A stretch of DNA of 64,000 bases from Enterococcus faecalis_A (GCA_051295955.1 JBPDWA010000003.1:303277-367276); one strand, 5' to 3'. Shown: positions 1-9,100, counted from the stretch's first letter. Notes: generated by a model from the letters alone, not told the origin. Numbers and translations are program-made.

Positions 1-50
1 TTGTTGGTTATTCTGAAGTGATTGGAGTGCAAGTAGATGAAAACAAATAG
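1..50 (+). CDS. glgC: 3' end of glucose-1-phosphate adenylyltransferase (GlgC)
   Basis: The third frame is open from the window edge and ends with TAG at 48-50, giving a C-terminal tail that begins VGYSEVIGV. Its last 14 bases overlap the start of glgD. GlgC makes ADP-glucose for glycogen synthesis, and the glgC-glgD-glgA order is usual in Firmicutes. The identification rests mainly on position and on this short tail; the body of the gene lies outside the window. Confidence 0.6.
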   Translation, partial: VGYSEVIGVQVDENK

Positions 51-1188
51 AATGTGCGCTATTATCGGCAATGTAGCAAAATATGACGGGTTATTGCCCT
101 TAACAGAAACTCGTCCGGTGGACACGTTGCCATTTGACTGTAAGTATCGGTTGATTGATTTTCCCTTATCAAGCGTGGTCAATGCCAATATCAGCCATAT
201 TTTTATGGTTTTTAATGAAGGAGAGACTCGTTCTGTTTATGACCACCTTGGGGGCGGTAAAGAGTGGAATTTAGATGCTTTGCAAAATCGTTTCTTCATT
301 TACTTCTACCAAGAATTTACAAAGAAAAAAGAACAAGGCTTACCATATTTTGATACTGTTATTGATTATCTAGAAAAATCAGAAGCAGAGTATACCGTTT
401 TTATGGGAAGTCGAATGCTGTGCAATATTGATTTGCGAGCAGTTTTAAAGACTCATAAAAAACAGCAGAAGAATTTAACCTTAGTTTATAAAAAGGTAGC
501 AGCTAGCCAAGTAAGCTCAGGCGATGTGTTGTTGGATGTGGATCAACAATCGCAAATTAGAGGGAAACAATTGGCTGAACCACAGACGATGACAGCCACA
601 GATCAGTATCATCTAGGAATGGATATTTTTATTGCACAAACGCAATGGTTGATTGGTCAGTTGAAAAATGGTCAGACACAAGCCGCTCCAGCAAGCATGC
701 AAGCTTTCTTGCGTAAAAAAATTGGCGAAGTTCCAACTGCTGCTCATGAATATACTGGATACTTTAGCAATATTCATGATGTAAACTCCTATTATAAAGC
801 TAATATAGATATGTTGGATGTTGAAAAATTTAGCTCCTTACTATATACCAAACAAAAAGTCTACACTAAGCTGAAAAATGAAGTTCCTACTCATTATACG
901 GAAACATCCATCGTTAAAAATAGTCAATGTGCCTCCGGTTGTGAAATCAGTGGGTTAGTGGAAAATAGTTTGATTTCCCGCCGCTCAGTTATTGCAGAGC
1001 AAGCACAAGTTAAAGATGCCATTATTATGGCGAATGCTCAAATTGAAACTGGTGCGCAGATACGCTATGCCGTTTTAGATAAAAATGTCGTTGTTAAAGC
1101 CGGTGTTACAATTCAAGGAACACCCCAACAGCCGGTAATCATAAAGAAAAATCAAGTGATATCAAGCGACATAAATGAGGGGGCATAG
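37..1188 (+). CDS. glgD: GlgD, catalytically divergent ADP-glucose pyrophosphorylase subunit
   Basis: This 383-residue protein is the GlgD partner of GlgC, which forms ADP-glucose from glucose-1-phosphate and ATP in glycogen synthesis. The N-terminus carries the nucleotidyltransferase segment ETRPVDTLPFDCKYRLIDF, but the glycine-rich GGxGTRL signature of active GlgC is replaced by AIIGNVAKYDG, as is normal for GlgD. The C-terminal third holds the left-handed beta-helix type repeats (NSLISRRSVIAEQAQVKDAI). It overlaps the preceding glgC tail by 14 bases and is followed two bases later by glgA, so the three are translationally coupled. In related bacteria GlgD modulates GlgC activity; that role is inferred here. 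Confidence 0.93.
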   Translation: MKTNRMCAIIGNVAKYDGLLPLTETRPVDTLPFDCKYRLIDFPLSSVVNANISHIFMVFNEGETRSVYDHLGGGKEWNLDALQNRFFIYFYQEFTKKKEQGLPYFDTVIDYLEKSEAEYTVFMGSRMLCNIDLRAVLKTHKKQQKNLTLVYKKVAASQVSSGDVLLDVDQQSQIRGKQLAEPQTMTATDQYHLGMDIFIAQTQWLIGQLKNGQTQAAPASMQAFLRKKIGEVPTAAHEYTGYFSNIHDVNSYYKANIDMLDVEKFSSLLYTKQKVYTKLKNEVPTHYTETSIVKNSQCASGCEISGLVENSLISRRSVIAEQAQVKDAIIMANAQIETGAQIRYAVLDKNVVVKAGVTIQGTPQQPVIIKKNQVISSDINEGA

Positions 1189-1190
1189 TC

Positions 1191-2618
1191 ATGAAAGTTT
1201 TATTTGCAACTGCTGAATGTGCGCCTTTTTTTAAAACTGGCGGTTTAGGTGATGTAGCCGGAGCTTTGCCTCAAGCACTAAAAGATCAAGGCGTGGATAT
1301 TTCTGTTGTTTTGCCATATTTTACTAAGATGCCTGCTCAGTATCAAAACGAATGTGAAGATCTGATTCAATTTCCCATTGAGATGGGTGAAATAACGCAG
1401 CCTTGTACTATTAAAACGCTTGAAAGACAGCAAGTGAGGTACTACTTTATTGAGAATGCTGCTTATTTTGATCGGGAGCAGTTATATAGCTACGAAGATG
1501 ATGGGGAACGCTTTGCCTTTTTCTCTTTGTCGATTATCCAATTGGCAAAGCAGCTCCAATTATCACTTGACTATATTCACTGCAACGATCACCATACTGC
1601 TATTATTCCTTTCTTATTAAAAGAAAAATATCAAAAAGATACAGCTTACCAATCAGTAAAATCAATGCTTACCATTCATAATATTGAATTCCAAGGAAAA
1701 TATGCCCCGAAAATGTTACCGGAGCTGTTTGGCTTGGACTTGGCAGCTTACCATGAGCGTCAAATTTTTGATCAAGACGGCCTCAACTTTATGAAAGCTG
1801 GAATTTTATATGCCGATCAAGTAACCACTGTCAGTCCTAGCTATGCTAAAGAACTACAGACACCTGATTATGGCTATGGCTTGGATCCGTTACTACGAGA
1901 GATGAATGCTAAGCTTACTGGTATTTTAAATGGAATTGATTATGAGGTCTACGACCCCGGTACTGATCCGCTAATACCCGCTCATTTTTCTTCAGCAGAT
2001 TTGTCTGGTAAGGAAAAAGACAAGCAAGCTTTGCAAACTAAAATGAACTTGCCGGTTGTTGCAGAAGTCCCGTTAATTGGAATGGTCAGCCGGTTGACCT
2101 ATCAAAAAGGGTTCCCGCTGGTTTTATCAACCATTCAAGAGCTATTACAACATGATGTACAAGTTGTTTTATTAGGGACTGGTGATCCGGCTTTAGAAGA
2201 AGCGTTCCAACAGTTGGCTAAAAAGTATTCGCAAAAATTACGTGTAAATCTTCAGTTTGACCCAGCTTTTGCACAGTTAATTTATGCTGGAGCCGATCTC
2301 TTTTTAATGCCATCAAAATTCGAGCCTTGTGGTTTATCGCAAATGATTGCCATGCGTTACGGAACCTTGCCGCTGGTTCATGAAACTGGGGGCTTGAGAG
2401 ATACTGTCGTTCCTTATCAAGCAGGAAATCCGGAAGCCACAGGTTTTTCCTTTGATTCATTTCAAGCCTCTGCTTTGGTATCAACCTTTGAAAATGCTTT
2501 GACTCTTTTTCAGACAAAACCAGAGACTTGGCGGCAAATGATAACTAATGCGATGAGTAAAGATTTTAGCTGGCAGGCTTCTAGTCAAGTGTATCTACAG
2601 TTATATCATACACAGTGA
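1191..2618 (+). CDS. glgA: Glycogen synthase (ADP-glucose type, GT5)
   Basis: Transfers glucose from ADP-glucose to the growing alpha-1,4-glucan chain in the cytoplasm. The 475 residues match the family length. Visible signatures are the N-terminal ADP-glucose binding KTGGLGDVAGALP near residue 16, the TVSPSYAKEL segment, GILNGIDYEVYDP, and the C-terminal catalytic stretch PSKFEPCGLSQMIAMRYG followed by ETGGL. It starts two bases after glgD in the same operon and is the last gene before a strong terminator at 2661-2719. No glycogen phosphorylase or branching enzyme is present downstream; these would have to lie upstream of the window or elsewhere. Confidence 0.96.
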   Translation: MKVLFATAECAPFFKTGGLGDVAGALPQALKDQGVDISVVLPYFTKMPAQYQNECEDLIQFPIEMGEITQPCTIKTLERQQVRYYFIENAAYFDREQLYSYEDDGERFAFFSLSIIQLAKQLQLSLDYIHCNDHHTAIIPFLLKEKYQKDTAYQSVKSMLTIHNIEFQGKYAPKMLPELFGLDLAAYHERQIFDQDGLNFMKAGILYADQVTTVSPSYAKELQTPDYGYGLDPLLREMNAKLTGILNGIDYEVYDPGTDPLIPAHFSSADLSGKEKDKQALQTKMNLPVVAEVPLIGMVSRLTYQKGFPLVLSTIQELLQHDVQVVLLGTGDPALEEAFQQLAKKYSQKLRVNLQFDPAFAQLIYAGADLFLMPSKFEPCGLSQMIAMRYGTLPLVHETGGLRDTVVPYQAGNPEATGFSFDSFQASALVSTFENALTLFQTKPETWRQMITNAMSKDFSWQASSQVYLQLYHTQ

Positions 2619-2660
2619 TTCAAGATTTATGTAAAAAAACGTTGAAAATTCAATAGTGAA

Positions 2661-2719
2661 AGCGCTGCCTTGCATCCGGTTTTTGCTGGATGTGCTGACT
2701 GGGTAGCGTTTCTTTTTTT
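2661..2719 (+). terminator. Intrinsic terminator of the glycogen operon
   Basis: An outer stem CGCTGCC (2663-2669) pairs with GGGTAGCG (2701-2708) and encloses an inner GCATCC/GGATGT stem. It is followed by a run of T (2709-2719). The left edge resembles a cre site with one mismatch, but this overlap with the stem makes a regulatory role doubtful. Confidence 0.8.
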
Positions 2720-2799
2720 GCCTTTGTGCTTTTTAAGACCTTTACAAGTTTTCAATCAAGTTTATCAATGGTATAATAAGCGTCGGAGGAATTGAGTCT

Positions 2800-3507
2800 A
2801 TGAACGAAAAACAGTTATCAAAACGTTTAGCAGCCGTCGGAGCACTCGTTCCGGCCGGTAGTCGTCTGGCAGACATTGGTTCAGATCATGCCTATTTACC
2901 GGTTGCTTTGTTATTAAAAGAACAAATAAGCTTTGCTGTTGCCGGTGAAGTCGCTAGTGGTCCTTTCCAGTCCGCTCAAGCACAAGTCAACAAGTCAAAG
3001 GTTCAGGACAAGATGGTTGTGCGTTTAGCTGATGGTTTAGCAGCGATTGAAGCAACAGATGAAATCGAAGTGATTACGATTTGTGGGATGGGCGGAGCGC
3101 TGATTCGAGATATTTTGGAAGCAGGTCGCAAAAATCGCCGATTAAAAGGAAGCGAACGGCTTATTTTACAACCCAATATTGGTGAACCCCTTTTGCGGGA
3201 ATGGTTGATGAAACACGGTTATACAATTATTGATGAAAAAATTTTAGAAGAAAATCGCAAAATATACGAAATTATCGTTGCGGAAAAACAACCGCAATCA
3301 ACCCTTTATCCACGCAAAGAGTTGTTGTTTGGCCCTAAATTACTTACTAGTAAAGGCGCTGTTTTTACCAAAAAATGGCAGCGAGAATTGCACCAAAGAG
3401 AAGCTGTTTTAGCACAACTGAGTCAAGCCAGCGACTCATATCAACAGAAAATACAGCAAATGAAAGCAGAATGTCAACTGATTTTGGAGGTGCTGCAGCA
3501 TGCTTGA
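2800..3507 (+). CDS. trmK: tRNA (adenine(22)-N1)-methyltransferase TrmK
   Basis: A 235-residue class I SAM methyltransferase of the TrmK (YqfN) family, which methylates N1 of A22 in bacterial tRNAs. The SAM-binding motif is RLADIGSDHAYLP near residue 21, followed by ICGMGGALIRDIL and LQPNIGEPLLREW, all typical of the family. The C-terminal part is a predicted helical, glutamine-rich region. The start has a GGAGG site (GTCGGAGGAATT). Its last eight bases overlap the Nif3-like gene, the same pairing as yqfN-yqfO in Bacillus, which supports both calls. Confidence 0.92.
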   Translation: MNEKQLSKRLAAVGALVPAGSRLADIGSDHAYLPVALLLKEQISFAVAGEVASGPFQSAQAQVNKSKVQDKMVVRLADGLAAIEATDEIEVITICGMGGALIRDILEAGRKNRRLKGSERLILQPNIGEPLLREWLMKHGYTIIDEKILEENRKIYEIIVAEKQPQSTLYPRKELLFGPKLLTSKGAVFTKKWQRELHQREAVLAQLSQASDSYQQKIQQMKAECQLILEVLQHA

Positions 3508-4615
3508 TGGACAAATTTTTTTACGTGCGTTTGAAGCCTATTGTCCTACTTGGCTGGCTGAAGCCGGTGATCCAGTGGGATTGCAGCTTGGAACCCTTAA
3601 TAAGCCGCTAGAAAAGGTAATGGTAACTTTGGATGTTCGACCAGAAGTAGTGGCCGAAGCAATTGCGAAAAACGTCGATTTGATCGTTGCCAAGCATCCC
3701 CCCATCTTTCGACCGATTAAACATTTATTAACAGACCATTTTCAAGAAAAAATGTATGCCGATCTATTAAAACACGATATTGCGGTATATGTTGCACATA
3801 CAAACATGGATATTATTCCTGCTGGGCTAAATGATTGGTTCTGTGAGTTATTAGGTATTCAAGAAACAGAATACTTAACCAAAACTCATACGATTTCTTT
3901 CAAAAAGCTAGCGGTTTTTGTACCGGTAGAAGCTGCCAATCGCATGCGACAAGCCTTAGGAGCGGCAGGTGCCGGCCAGCAAGGAGCATATTCTAATACC
4001 AGTTATTCCTTGATTGGAACAGGCCGTTTTACACCGGAAACTGGCGCAATTCCAGCAATCGGTGAAGTTGGCAAAGAAGCAGTGGTTCAAGAAGCCAAAA
4101 TAGAAGTGATTTTTCCAGAAACAATACAGGCAGAGGTTCTTGCAGCTATGAAGGCGGTCCATCCTTATGAGGAACCGGCTTATGATCTTTATACTATTGA
4201 CAATCAACAGCAAACATATGGTCTAGGTCGGATTGGCACACTACCGACTAGCCTTTCTTTAAAAGAGTTCGTGGAAAAAATAAAAGCTGCGTTTCAATTG
4301 GATGGCTTGCGTCTTATTGCAGCGGATGACACAAAATCAGTTCAACGAATCGCCATCTGTGGCGGTAGTGGTGAAAAATTTTATCATGATGCGTTAAAAA
4401 AACAGGCTGATGTGTATATTACCGGCGATGTCTATTATCATACGGCTCATGATATGTTGACGGAACAATTACCGGTGATTGATCCAGGGCATTATATTGA
4501 AGCATTATGCAAACCAAAATTGGTCGCTTTATTTAATGAGTGGAAAGAACGCGAACATTGGGATGTAACTTTTATTGAATCGCAAGTGGATACTAATCCA
4601 TTCAGATTTTACTAA
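3500..4615 (+). CDS. Nif3-like dinuclear metal protein (YqfO family)
   Basis: A 371-residue member of the Nif3/YqfO (DUF34) family, in some annotations called GTP cyclohydrolase I type 2 homologue; the true function is not settled. Family motifs visible are KHPPIFRPIKHL, VAHTNMDIIPAGLNDWF, VHPYEEPAYDLY and ITGDVYYHTAHDM, which supply metal ligands in two halves separated by a PII-like insert. The first motif has KHP where most relatives have HHP, so one possible histidine ligand is replaced. The gene overlaps trmK by eight bases and is presumably co-transcribed with it. Confidence 0.88.
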   Translation: MLDGQIFLRAFEAYCPTWLAEAGDPVGLQLGTLNKPLEKVMVTLDVRPEVVAEAIAKNVDLIVAKHPPIFRPIKHLLTDHFQEKMYADLLKHDIAVYVAHTNMDIIPAGLNDWFCELLGIQETEYLTKTHTISFKKLAVFVPVEAANRMRQALGAAGAGQQGAYSNTSYSLIGTGRFTPETGAIPAIGEVGKEAVVQEAKIEVIFPETIQAEVLAAMKAVHPYEEPAYDLYTIDNQQQTYGLGRIGTLPTSLSLKEFVEKIKAAFQLDGLRLIAADDTKSVQRIAICGGSGEKFYHDALKKQADVYITGDVYYHTAHDMLTEQLPVIDPGHYIEALCKPKLVALFNEWKEREHWDVTFIESQVDTNPFRFY

Positions 4616-4640
4616 AAAAATGAAACTCAAGGAGTGAATC

Positions 4641-5873
4641 ATGATGTATGAAAATTTATTATCGCGTTTTTTACGCTATGTAAAAACCGAAACTCGTTCG
4701 GATGCTAAAAGTACAACAACGCCATCTACGCAAACACAGGTGGTCTTTGCTCAAACGCTTAAAAAAGAACTAGAAGAATTAGGGATGAGTGACGTTTTTT
4801 ATAATGAGCAAAATGGCTTTGTGACGGCAACTTTACCAAGTAATGTTGGTCATGATGTACGGTCTATCGGTTTTATTGCACATATGGATACGGCCGATTT
4901 TAATGCGGAAAATGTCGCTCCGCAAATTATTGAACATTATGATGGTGAATCCACCATTCAATTGGATGTCAATGGAAAGTTCACTTTAAATACAATCGAC
5001 TTTCCCAATTTGAAAAACTATCGTGGTGAAACGTTGATCACAACAGATGGTACAACTCTGTTGGGAGCCGACGATAAAGCCGGCATTGCGGAGATCATGA
5101 CTGCTATGGAAATTTTAATCAAAAATCCAACGATAAAACACGGAACGATTCGAGTTGCTTTTGGTCCTGATGAAGAAATTGGCGTTGGTGCTGATAAGTT
5201 TGACGCCGAGGCCTTCAATGTTGATTTTGCCTACACGATGGATGGTGGACCAGTTGGCGAATTACAATATGAAACCTTTAATGCGGCTCAAGCTGAAATC
5301 ACGATTCAAGGGAAAAATGTTCATCCGGGAACTGCTAAAAATACCATGATTAACGCCTTACAAATCGCCATCGATTTTGCCAATGAGCTGCCGACAGCTG
5401 AAGTTCCTGAGAAAACGGAAGGTTATGAAGGCTTCTTTCATTTAGCTCAATTAAGCGGTACCCCTGAAGAAGCAACTATGACTTACATCATCCGTGATCA
5501 TGATCGGGAAAAATTTGAACAACGTAAAAAGAAGATAATTGATCTGCAAAAACAATTGAATGACCAATTTGGCGAAGAACGTGTAAAACTGGAACTGTAT
5601 GATCAATACTACAACATGCGAGAAATCATTGAACAAGATCTTTCAGTAGTGGAAATTGCTAAGCAAGCCATGTTGGAACTACAAATTGAACCAATTATTG
5701 AACCTGTCCGTGGTGGCACTGACGGCTCGAAAATTTCTTATATGGGAATTCCAACCCCTAATATTTTTGCTGGTGGCGAAAACATGCACGGACGCTTCGA
5801 ATTTGTGTCTTTACAAGCGATGGAAAAAGCGACTGATGTGATTATTAAAATTGCTGAATTAAATGCGAAATAA
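4641..5873 (+). CDS. pepT: Peptidase T (aminotripeptidase)
   Basis: M20B metallopeptidase that removes the N-terminal residue from tripeptides in the cytoplasm. The 410 residues match PepT. Motifs in order: HMDTADF (first metal ligand), TLLGADDKAGIAEI (bridging Asp), FGPDEEIGVGADKF (catalytic Glu pair), MDGGPVGELQYETFNAA, and PVRGGTDGSKISYMG with NMHGRFEF near the end. Two adjacent ATG codons follow an AAGGAGTGAATC site; the first is used here. It lies 25 bases downstream of the Nif3-like gene. Confidence 0.95.
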   Translation: MMYENLLSRFLRYVKTETRSDAKSTTTPSTQTQVVFAQTLKKELEELGMSDVFYNEQNGFVTATLPSNVGHDVRSIGFIAHMDTADFNAENVAPQIIEHYDGESTIQLDVNGKFTLNTIDFPNLKNYRGETLITTDGTTLLGADDKAGIAEIMTAMEILIKNPTIKHGTIRVAFGPDEEIGVGADKFDAEAFNVDFAYTMDGGPVGELQYETFNAAQAEITIQGKNVHPGTAKNTMINALQIAIDFANELPTAEVPEKTEGYEGFFHLAQLSGTPEEATMTYIIRDHDREKFEQRKKKIIDLQKQLNDQFGEERVKLELYDQYYNMREIIEQDLSVVEIAKQAMLELQIEPIIEPVRGGTDGSKISYMGIPTPNIFAGGENMHGRFEFVSLQAMEKATDVIIKIAELNAK

Positions 5874-5894
5874 GTTAGACGAATCATAAGATAA

Positions 5895-5935
5895 GGAGTG
5901 GCAAACCAGTCAATTGACTGTAAACCACTCTTTGC
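5895..5935 (+). terminator. Possible intrinsic terminator after pepT
   Basis: GAGTGG (5896-5901) pairs with CCACTC (5925-5930), and the loop contains a perfect palindrome AGTCAATTGACT. Only a short TTT follows, so termination may be weak. Confidence 0.4.
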
Positions 5936-6013
5936 CATTTCGTAAGATAGCAATGAAACACGAGGATTAATTTCACATATATTAACGACACTTTGTAAGC
6001 TAGGAGCAGGCGA

Positions 6014-6919
6014 ATGGAAAAAATAATGATTTTATACAACGAATCTTCTGGACAAGATGAAGGGAAAAAAATAGCCGAAACATTCCGCAATTATGCCATC
6101 GACCATGGTTGGAAGGAAGAGTCACTTGTTTTGCAAGCCACTGGACCAAAGGTGGCAGGTAAAGACTTAGTTAATAAAGTGAAAATTGATAAGATTACTA
6201 TTCTTGTGGTAATTGGTGGCGACGGTACCATTAACCACATGATCGAAGATTTTCGAGAAGTATTGGACCAGTTAAAAATTGGTTTATTACCGGGAGGCAC
6301 CGTCAATAATATGGCACGCGTCCTCAACATTCCTTTAGACATTGAAGCAGCCAGTCAAGTGATTTTGGACGGTTACTCAGAAGGTATTGATTATGGGATG
6401 GTCAATGATCGAGCGATTATCAGTACTATGACGATTGGCATCCTAGCCGATACAGCGGCAAAAATCAGTCAAAAAGAAAAACAAAAGTTTGGGAAAAGAA
6501 TCTTTCTTAGAAATTTTATTAAACTTCTATTTAAAAAGAAAAGATATGCGTTATCAATTAAAACTGACGAGAAGACGTGGCGAGGCAAAGTTCAATTATT
6601 AACGGTTACTATGACTAATTCAGTAGGGGGCTTTACGAATTTTGATGATTCCGCATCTGCAGATGATGGCCTCTTTCATGTCACAATTTTGCCACAGCTG
6701 CATTTTTTCCCTTACGTCTTACGCTTGCCTAAGATTTTGAAAGGCAAATTCTACGAGCTGCCAAATTTGGAATATTTCCAAGCACGAGCAGTGGAGATCA
6801 AAAGTTTGCAACACAAGCGGGTAGCTACTCGTGTCGATGGTGATCCCTGTGATGACTTACCGGTCAAGTTAACGATGTATAAACATGGTTTGCAGATTTT
6901 TGTACCGGAAGAACGGTGA
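6014..6919 (+). CDS. Diacylglycerol/lipid kinase family protein (DagK-like)
   Basis: A 301-residue lipid kinase of the DAGK catalytic domain family, probably acting on diacylglycerol or a related lipid at the inner membrane face. Nucleotide-binding motifs are VVIGGDGTINHMI near residue 72 and GLLPGGTVNNMAR, where GTVNN replaces the more usual GTxND. The C-terminal half contains RVDGDPCDDLPV, the conserved acidic loop of this fold. The start ATG follows GGAGCAGGCGA. Lipid kinases of this group include DgkB and YegS types, and the substrate cannot be decided from sequence. Confidence 0.82.
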   Translation: MEKIMILYNESSGQDEGKKIAETFRNYAIDHGWKEESLVLQATGPKVAGKDLVNKVKIDKITILVVIGGDGTINHMIEDFREVLDQLKIGLLPGGTVNNMARVLNIPLDIEAASQVILDGYSEGIDYGMVNDRAIISTMTIGILADTAAKISQKEKQKFGKRIFLRNFIKLLFKKKRYALSIKTDEKTWRGKVQLLTVTMTNSVGGFTNFDDSASADDGLFHVTILPQLHFFPYVLRLPKILKGKFYELPNLEYFQARAVEIKSLQHKRVATRVDGDPCDDLPVKLTMYKHGLQIFVPEER

Positions 6920-6983
6920 TTTCCATTAAAAAATGTGAGAGGGAATGCTCTAGCAAAATGATCTGATGTGAGGGAGGAACTCG

Positions 6984-7259
6984 GTGTTAACTGAAAGTAT
7001 TGTTATTTATTTTATACTGATTAATTTATTGGTATACTGCATGATGGCTTACGATAAGCGACAAGCTCGAAAGAACCGGTGGCGGATTCCGCAAAGGCGT
7101 CTACTTTGCCTGGGGCTTTTAGGTGGTGGCTTAGGCGGCCTGATTGGTGGCAAACAATTTCATCACAAAACTCAGAAAATGCGCTTTTTTTGCTGTTACT
7201 TTGCAGGAGCTGTTATGATGGTACTGGTTCTTATTTTTCTATTTTATCATTACCGTTAA
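6984..7259 (+). CDS. DUF1294 small membrane protein
   Basis: A 91-residue protein with an N-terminal membrane helix, a basic loop and two further hydrophobic segments. The signature MAYDKRQARKNRWRIP and GLLGGGLGGLIGGKQFHHKT identifies the DUF1294 (YsdA) family of unknown function. It starts with GTG, six bases after GGGAGGA. It sits between the lipid kinase and a flippase-like protein, so a membrane-related role is possible but not shown. Confidence 0.85.
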   Translation: MLTESIVIYFILINLLVYCMMAYDKRQARKNRWRIPQRRLLCLGLLGGGLGGLIGGKQFHHKTQKMRFFCCYFAGAVMMVLVLIFLFYHYR

Positions 7260-7289
7260 AAATTTTAATTAAACAAATAAGGAGCAAGT

Positions 7290-8312
7290 ATGGAAGGGAA
7301 ACCAAAAACGAAAATTTTTTTAAATATCGTTTTATTAACAATTGTAATTGGTGTTATTTTTTATATAATGGACAACTCGTTAAGCGATATTTTTGGCCAA
7401 CTCTTAGAAACTAGCTGGCTCGTTGTCGTAGCCATTATTCTTTTGGGCGTGGGTTATCAGTTGGTTGAAGGCCGTTCTATCAAAGAAATCACGCAATATT
7501 TCACTAAGGATTTTACAACTATGGATGGTTTTTTTACTTCTTGTTATGTTGCTTTTTATCGTGTCGTCTCCTTTGGTACCGGAACGTTGTTGTCGGAAAT
7601 CTATTTTTATAAGAAAAAAGGTTTGGCGGTCTCTCAAGGAGTGGGTATCACCGCCTTGCATATGATTATGTATAAAGCTGCAGTTATCACGTGGGCAATT
7701 GCCGGTTTGATTATTCAATTTTCACTTTTCTATGAAAACGGACCGCGTATGATTCCATTTATTATTGCAGGTGTTGTATTGACAGTGGTGATTATTGCTG
7801 CTTTACTGATTTTGTCCAGTAGCTTAAATTTACAGATTTTATTAATTATTTTGGCCAATAAATATTTTAAACGGGCAGGGTTGAGAGCTTGGGTGGATCA
7901 GTGCAATTTACAAATTTATTCTTTACGAGAAACTGTTCAAACAATCACTCAGGATCGCTCGGCTTTACTACGAATTTATGGCTGGAACTTAGCTAAATTG
8001 CTGTTTTGGTATATTATTCCTTATGTAGTCTTAGTCGTCCGACATCCGGCCATTGATTGTTTGCAAGTGGTTTCCTTTACTAGTTTTGCAGTAATTTTGT
8101 CAGGAGTTCTGCCAACACCAGCCGGCATTGGTCCTTTTGAGTTTGTGTATTTATTACTATTTAAACCATTGGTTGGAAATGTGGATGCTGTTTCATCGGT
8201 TCTCCTTTATCGTTTTGGGAGTTTTGTTTTACCGTTTTTAATTGGTATGGGATATGTAGCCGTGGAAAAACGCAAATCAATTCGAGCAAATTTGCAAGAA
8301 ATAAAAAAATAA
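7290..8312 (+). CDS. UPF0104 / flippase-like integral membrane protein
   Basis: A 340-residue polytopic membrane protein with about eight hydrophobic segments, related to the N-terminal flippase domain of lysylphosphatidylglycerol synthase MprF and the UPF0104 (YbhN-like) family. The segment SGVLPTPAGIGPFEFVYLLLF is characteristic of this family. It lacks the C-terminal aminoacyl-transferase domain of MprF, so it probably does not modify lipids itself. Substrate is unknown. An AAGGAG site precedes the ATG. It is the last gene before a strong terminator. Confidence 0.82.
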   Translation: MEGKPKTKIFLNIVLLTIVIGVIFYIMDNSLSDIFGQLLETSWLVVVAIILLGVGYQLVEGRSIKEITQYFTKDFTTMDGFFTSCYVAFYRVVSFGTGTLLSEIYFYKKKGLAVSQGVGITALHMIMYKAAVITWAIAGLIIQFSLFYENGPRMIPFIIAGVVLTVVIIAALLILSSSLNLQILLIILANKYFKRAGLRAWVDQCNLQIYSLRETVQTITQDRSALLRIYGWNLAKLLFWYIIPYVVLVVRHPAIDCLQVVSFTSFAVILSGVLPTPAGIGPFEFVYLLLFKPLVGNVDAVSSVLLYRFGSFVLPFLIGMGYVAVEKRKSIRANLQEIKK

Positions 8313-8351
8313 AACAACCAGTGGGCTATACTTTAGCACCTTATAAAAATC

Positions 8352-8390
8352 AAAAAGCAGGAGACTGAGAGTAAGTCTTCTGCTTTTTTA
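8352..8390 (+). terminator. Intrinsic terminator
   Basis: AAAAAGCAG-GAGACT pairs with AGTCTT-CTGCTTTTTT with one internal mismatch, and the stem runs into a T tract. It separates the housekeeping block from the formate dehydrogenase operon. Confidence 0.85.
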
Positions 8391-8399
8391 AATTTTAAA

Positions 8400-8427
8400 T
8401 TGACATGTGGCGAAGATGATTTATAAT
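8400..8427 (+). promoter_or_regulatory. Promoter of the formate dehydrogenase/Moco operon
   Basis: A consensus TTGACA (8400-8405) and TATAAT (8422-8427) lie 16 bases apart. The leader that follows, about 8434-8480, is very AT-rich and contains AAAAATATTTTTT and the palindrome TAGCGCTA, which could be regulatory sites. Confidence 0.75.
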
Positions 8428-8500
8428 AAGATCAACAAGATGCAAAAAAATATTTTTTAGCGCTAATTATTTTTTATAGAAAGAAGGTGTTAAGACGTAT

Positions 8501-9100
8501 ATTGAAGATTGTACGGCGATTGTCTTATGTGGAGGGAAAAGTCGACGGATGGGGTTTGACAAGGCTTTAGTGAAAGTATACGACAGCTATGGTCTCTTAA
8601 AGATCACGGAACGTTTACAGCAGTTATTTGCAGAAGTTTGGTTACTGACAGATACTAAGCAAAAATTTCCCGCTGCTTTTTCTCATTTAAAAATTGTGGA
8701 TGATCTTTATCCCAACCAAGGGCCTTTAGGCGGGTTAGTCACTGCTTTAACAGAGGTGAATACCTCCTCGATTTTTCTGATGGCTTGCGATATGCCTCAA
8801 TTTACAATGGAAATGATTCAACAATTGGCCCGGTATCGTCATGAAAATCAGGTGGTTTTATTTAAACAACAAGGTCGGTTGGAACCATTGTTTGCTTTTT
8901 ATCAGATAACTTGTCAAGCCGCTTTTAAGGCCCAACTTTTCCACAGTGACTGGCGTTTACGCTCGGTTTTTCCTCAGCTTTCTATCCGTGAAATAGCTTT
9001 CTCTCACAACCGGCAGTTAGCCAATGTCAATTACCAAAAAGAATTAGCTCTATGGTATTCAGCATGCAGGGAAGGAGAGGATCATTTTGGATTTTTATAA
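8501..9100 (+). CDS. mobA: Molybdenum cofactor guanylyltransferase MobA, start codon abnormal
   Basis: MobA transfers GMP from GTP to molybdopterin, making the MGD cofactor needed by formate dehydrogenase. The NTP-binding signature CTAIVLCGGKSRRMGFDKALV is encoded in this frame, followed by DDLYPNQGPLGGLVTAL and the metal-binding MACDMP. The only standard in-frame start is ATG 8549, which falls inside the signature and would delete the LCGGKSRR loop. Upstream, the frame is open to TAG at 8477-8479 but contains no ATG, GTG or TTG. ATT 8501 is placed here as a possible rare start; an AGAAGG-type site lies at 8481-8487. Alternatively the 5' end has been damaged by a small indel. The gene is first in the operon and overlaps the FNT gene by 14 bases. 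Confidence 0.75.
   Translation: MEDCTAIVLCGGKSRRMGFDKALVKVYDSYGLLKITERLQQLFAEVWLLTDTKQKFPAAFSHLKIVDDLYPNQGPLGGLVTALTEVNTSSIFLMACDMPQFTMEMIQQLARYRHENQVVLFKQQGRLEPLFAFYQITCQAAFKAQLFHSDWRLRSVFPQLSIREIAFSHNRQLANVNYQKELALWYSACREGEDHFGFL

Noticed and set aside
2656..2670. cre-like sequence GTGAAAGCGCTGCCT
   Set aside because: It forms the left arm of the glycogen operon terminator, after the last gene, so the match is probably incidental.
8430..8500. Leader of the formate dehydrogenase operon as a molybdenum cofactor riboswitch
   Set aside because: The leader is only about 70 bases, very AT-rich, and I could not find the multi-stem architecture of that riboswitch class.
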